From assembly GCF_018138145.1 (NCBI RefSeq), contig NZ_CP073104.1, positions 6,601,001 through 6,665,000 of the forward strand: 64,000 nt of DNA, written 5' to 3'. This stretch comes from Pseudomonas sp. SCA2728.1_7. Lineage in GTDB: Bacteria; Pseudomonadota; Gammaproteobacteria; Pseudomonadales; Pseudomonadaceae. How positions within the stretch are numbered: position 1 is the first letter of the stretch; each line of letters starts with the position of its first letter. The translations under genes were made by a program, and so were the position numbers. Shown here piece after piece: positions 63,227 through 64,000 of this stretch. Under the pieces are notes generated by a model. It had not been told where the DNA came from. It made no database searches and saw nothing but the letters and a program-made list of their open reading frames with translations.

Positions 63227-64000
63227 TCAGGATTTGCGCGATTCTTCTTCGAGTTGGTCCGATTCGAACAACCGCGCCAGTTCCGCCCGGGCTTCCTGGG
63301 CGGTTTGCAGGACTTTCGCCGCGTCATCGTAAATCGCGTGCTGCGCCTCCAGCACCTGTTCATCGTGGTGCTTGAAGCGCTTGATCCGCGCATCGGCCTG
63401 GGCCTGGGTCAAACCGAGGCCCACCAACGTACGCCGGCTCATTTCCAGGCTCGAATAATAAGTCTCACGAATCGCCTCCGCGCCAACATCCACCAAGCGG
63501 TGCACATGCTGACGGTTACGTGCCCGAGCGATGATCTTCATGTGCGGATAAAGCTTGCGCACCACCTCGGCGGTCTTGATGTTGGTGTCCGGATCGTCCG
63601 TGGCAATCACGAAATATTCCGCCTCGCCGACCTTGGCCGCATTGAGGATTTCCGGGCGCATCGGGTCGCCGTAGAACACCGGCACACCGCCGAAACTGCG
63701 CGACAGTTCAATGGTTTCCACCGAGGTGTCCAGTGCGACGAACTTGATGTTCTGCGCACGCAGAATCCGCGCGACGATCTGACCCATCCGGCCCATGCCG
63801 GCGATCACCACGCGTGGCGTGTCAGTGTCGATCTCACGGTATTTTTCCGGCACTTCCACCGGCTGCACTTTCGGGCTGACCAGCCGCGCGCAGAGCAACA
63901 GCAACAACGGCGTCACCGCCATGGACAAGGTGATGGTCAGCACCAGCAAGTCATACAAGCGCGGTTCGAACAGGCCCTGATCGCGACCGATCTTGAATAC
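63227..64000 (-). CDS. KefB/KefC-type glutathione-gated potassium efflux protein, partial
   Basis: The C-terminal 257 residues of a larger antiporter; the N-terminal membrane domain lies beyond the window edge. One membrane helix is visible (LLVLTITLSMAVTPLLLLLC), followed by the RCK_N/TrkA-N domain with VVIAGMGRMGQIVARILRAQ, the GxGxxG nucleotide site, and FVALDTSVETIELSRSFGG. The end is a charged helix (ARAELARLFESDQLEEESRK). It protects against electrophiles by acidifying the cell. The frame runs open to base 64000. Confidence 0.9.
   Translation of the reverse strand, partial: VFKIGRDQGLFEPRLYDLLVLTITLSMAVTPLLLLLCARLVSPKVQPVEVPEKYREIDTDTPRVVIAGMGRMGQIVARILRAQNIKFVALDTSVETIELSRSFGGVPVFYGDPMRPEILNAAKVGEAEYFVIATDDPDTNIKTAEVVRKLYPHMKIIARARNRQHVHRLVDVGAEAIRETYYSSLEMSRRTLVGLGLTQAQADARIKRFKHHDEQVLEAQHAIYDDAAKVLQTAQEARAELARLFESDQLEEESRKS

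Noticed and set aside
61507..63393. 628-codon antisense frame across hcnB-hcnC and the Kef gene
   Set aside because: It crosses a REP pair and three real genes; it shows only antisense composition.

Overview
The window is chromosomal DNA of a fluorescent pseudomonad, most likely the Pseudomonas fluorescens group. I infer this from the high-GC codon use, the gene order trxB / ftsK-lolA-rarA-crcB-serS-cysG, a complete hydrogen cyanide synthase operon (hcnABC), and dense REP-type palindromes with the cores GGAGTGAGCCTGCTCGCGAT and GGAGCGAGCCTGCTCGCGAA. No taxon-defining marker such as rRNA is present, so the species is not assigned.

Layout. Positions 1-16300 are conserved core genome: the N-end-rule transferases bpt and aat, trxB, then the forward cluster ftsK, lolA, rarA, crcB, serS and cysG. 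A glutathionyl-hydroquinone reductase follows, then the reverse tusDCBE-trpD2 (ybiB-like) tRNA-thiolation cluster and small membrane or lipoprotein genes. Positions 16400-18850 hold a hemerythrin gene and a chitin-attack pair (AA10 monooxygenase and GH18 chitinase), both without signal peptides. Positions 18900-33500 are mixed metabolism: NudK, Ogt, Ggt, a cysteine hydrolase, TetR/GNAT, two lipoproteins, a SulP transporter, AhpD/AraC, EamA/MocR and cytochrome c. Positions 33500-42050 hold a diguanylate cyclase, a secreted protein made of nine 13-residue repeats, a periplasmic chorismate mutase, a MATE pump, YceI, two YXWGXW proteins, and a thioesterase/TetR pair around a 33-bp palindrome. Positions 42050-54400 hold a P1-family peptidase, a PotF-like polyamine-binding protein with a divergent LuxR regulator, a methyltransferase, a receiver protein, a LysR regulator facing an aldo-keto reductase/SDR/SRPBCC operon, and an OmpR/histidine-kinase pair. 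Positions 54500-59900 are accessory-like: a cysteine-rich secreted protein, a membrane protein with a 24-residue partner, and a 1554-bp tandem duplication carrying two identical delta-60-repeat genes. Positions 60100-63100 are hcnABC, followed by a truncated KefB/KefC-type gene.

How the genes relate. Several loci suggest life on roots or against fungi and invertebrates: hydrogen cyanide, chitin degradation and polyamine uptake. The hcnA leader has an ANR-like box and GGA motifs at the ribosome site, as expected for oxygen and Gac/Rsm control. The LPMO leader also has a GGA hairpin, which could put chitin attack under the same control (inference).

The strongest candidates for something new are the near-perfect tandem duplication bounded by three copies of one terminator, the VAEGGSDRLIERR repeat protein, the signal-less LPMO/chitinase pair, the perfect TetR-type palindrome, and a possible small RNA ending at about 42058. 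I found no CRISPR array, prophage, insertion sequence or tRNA.
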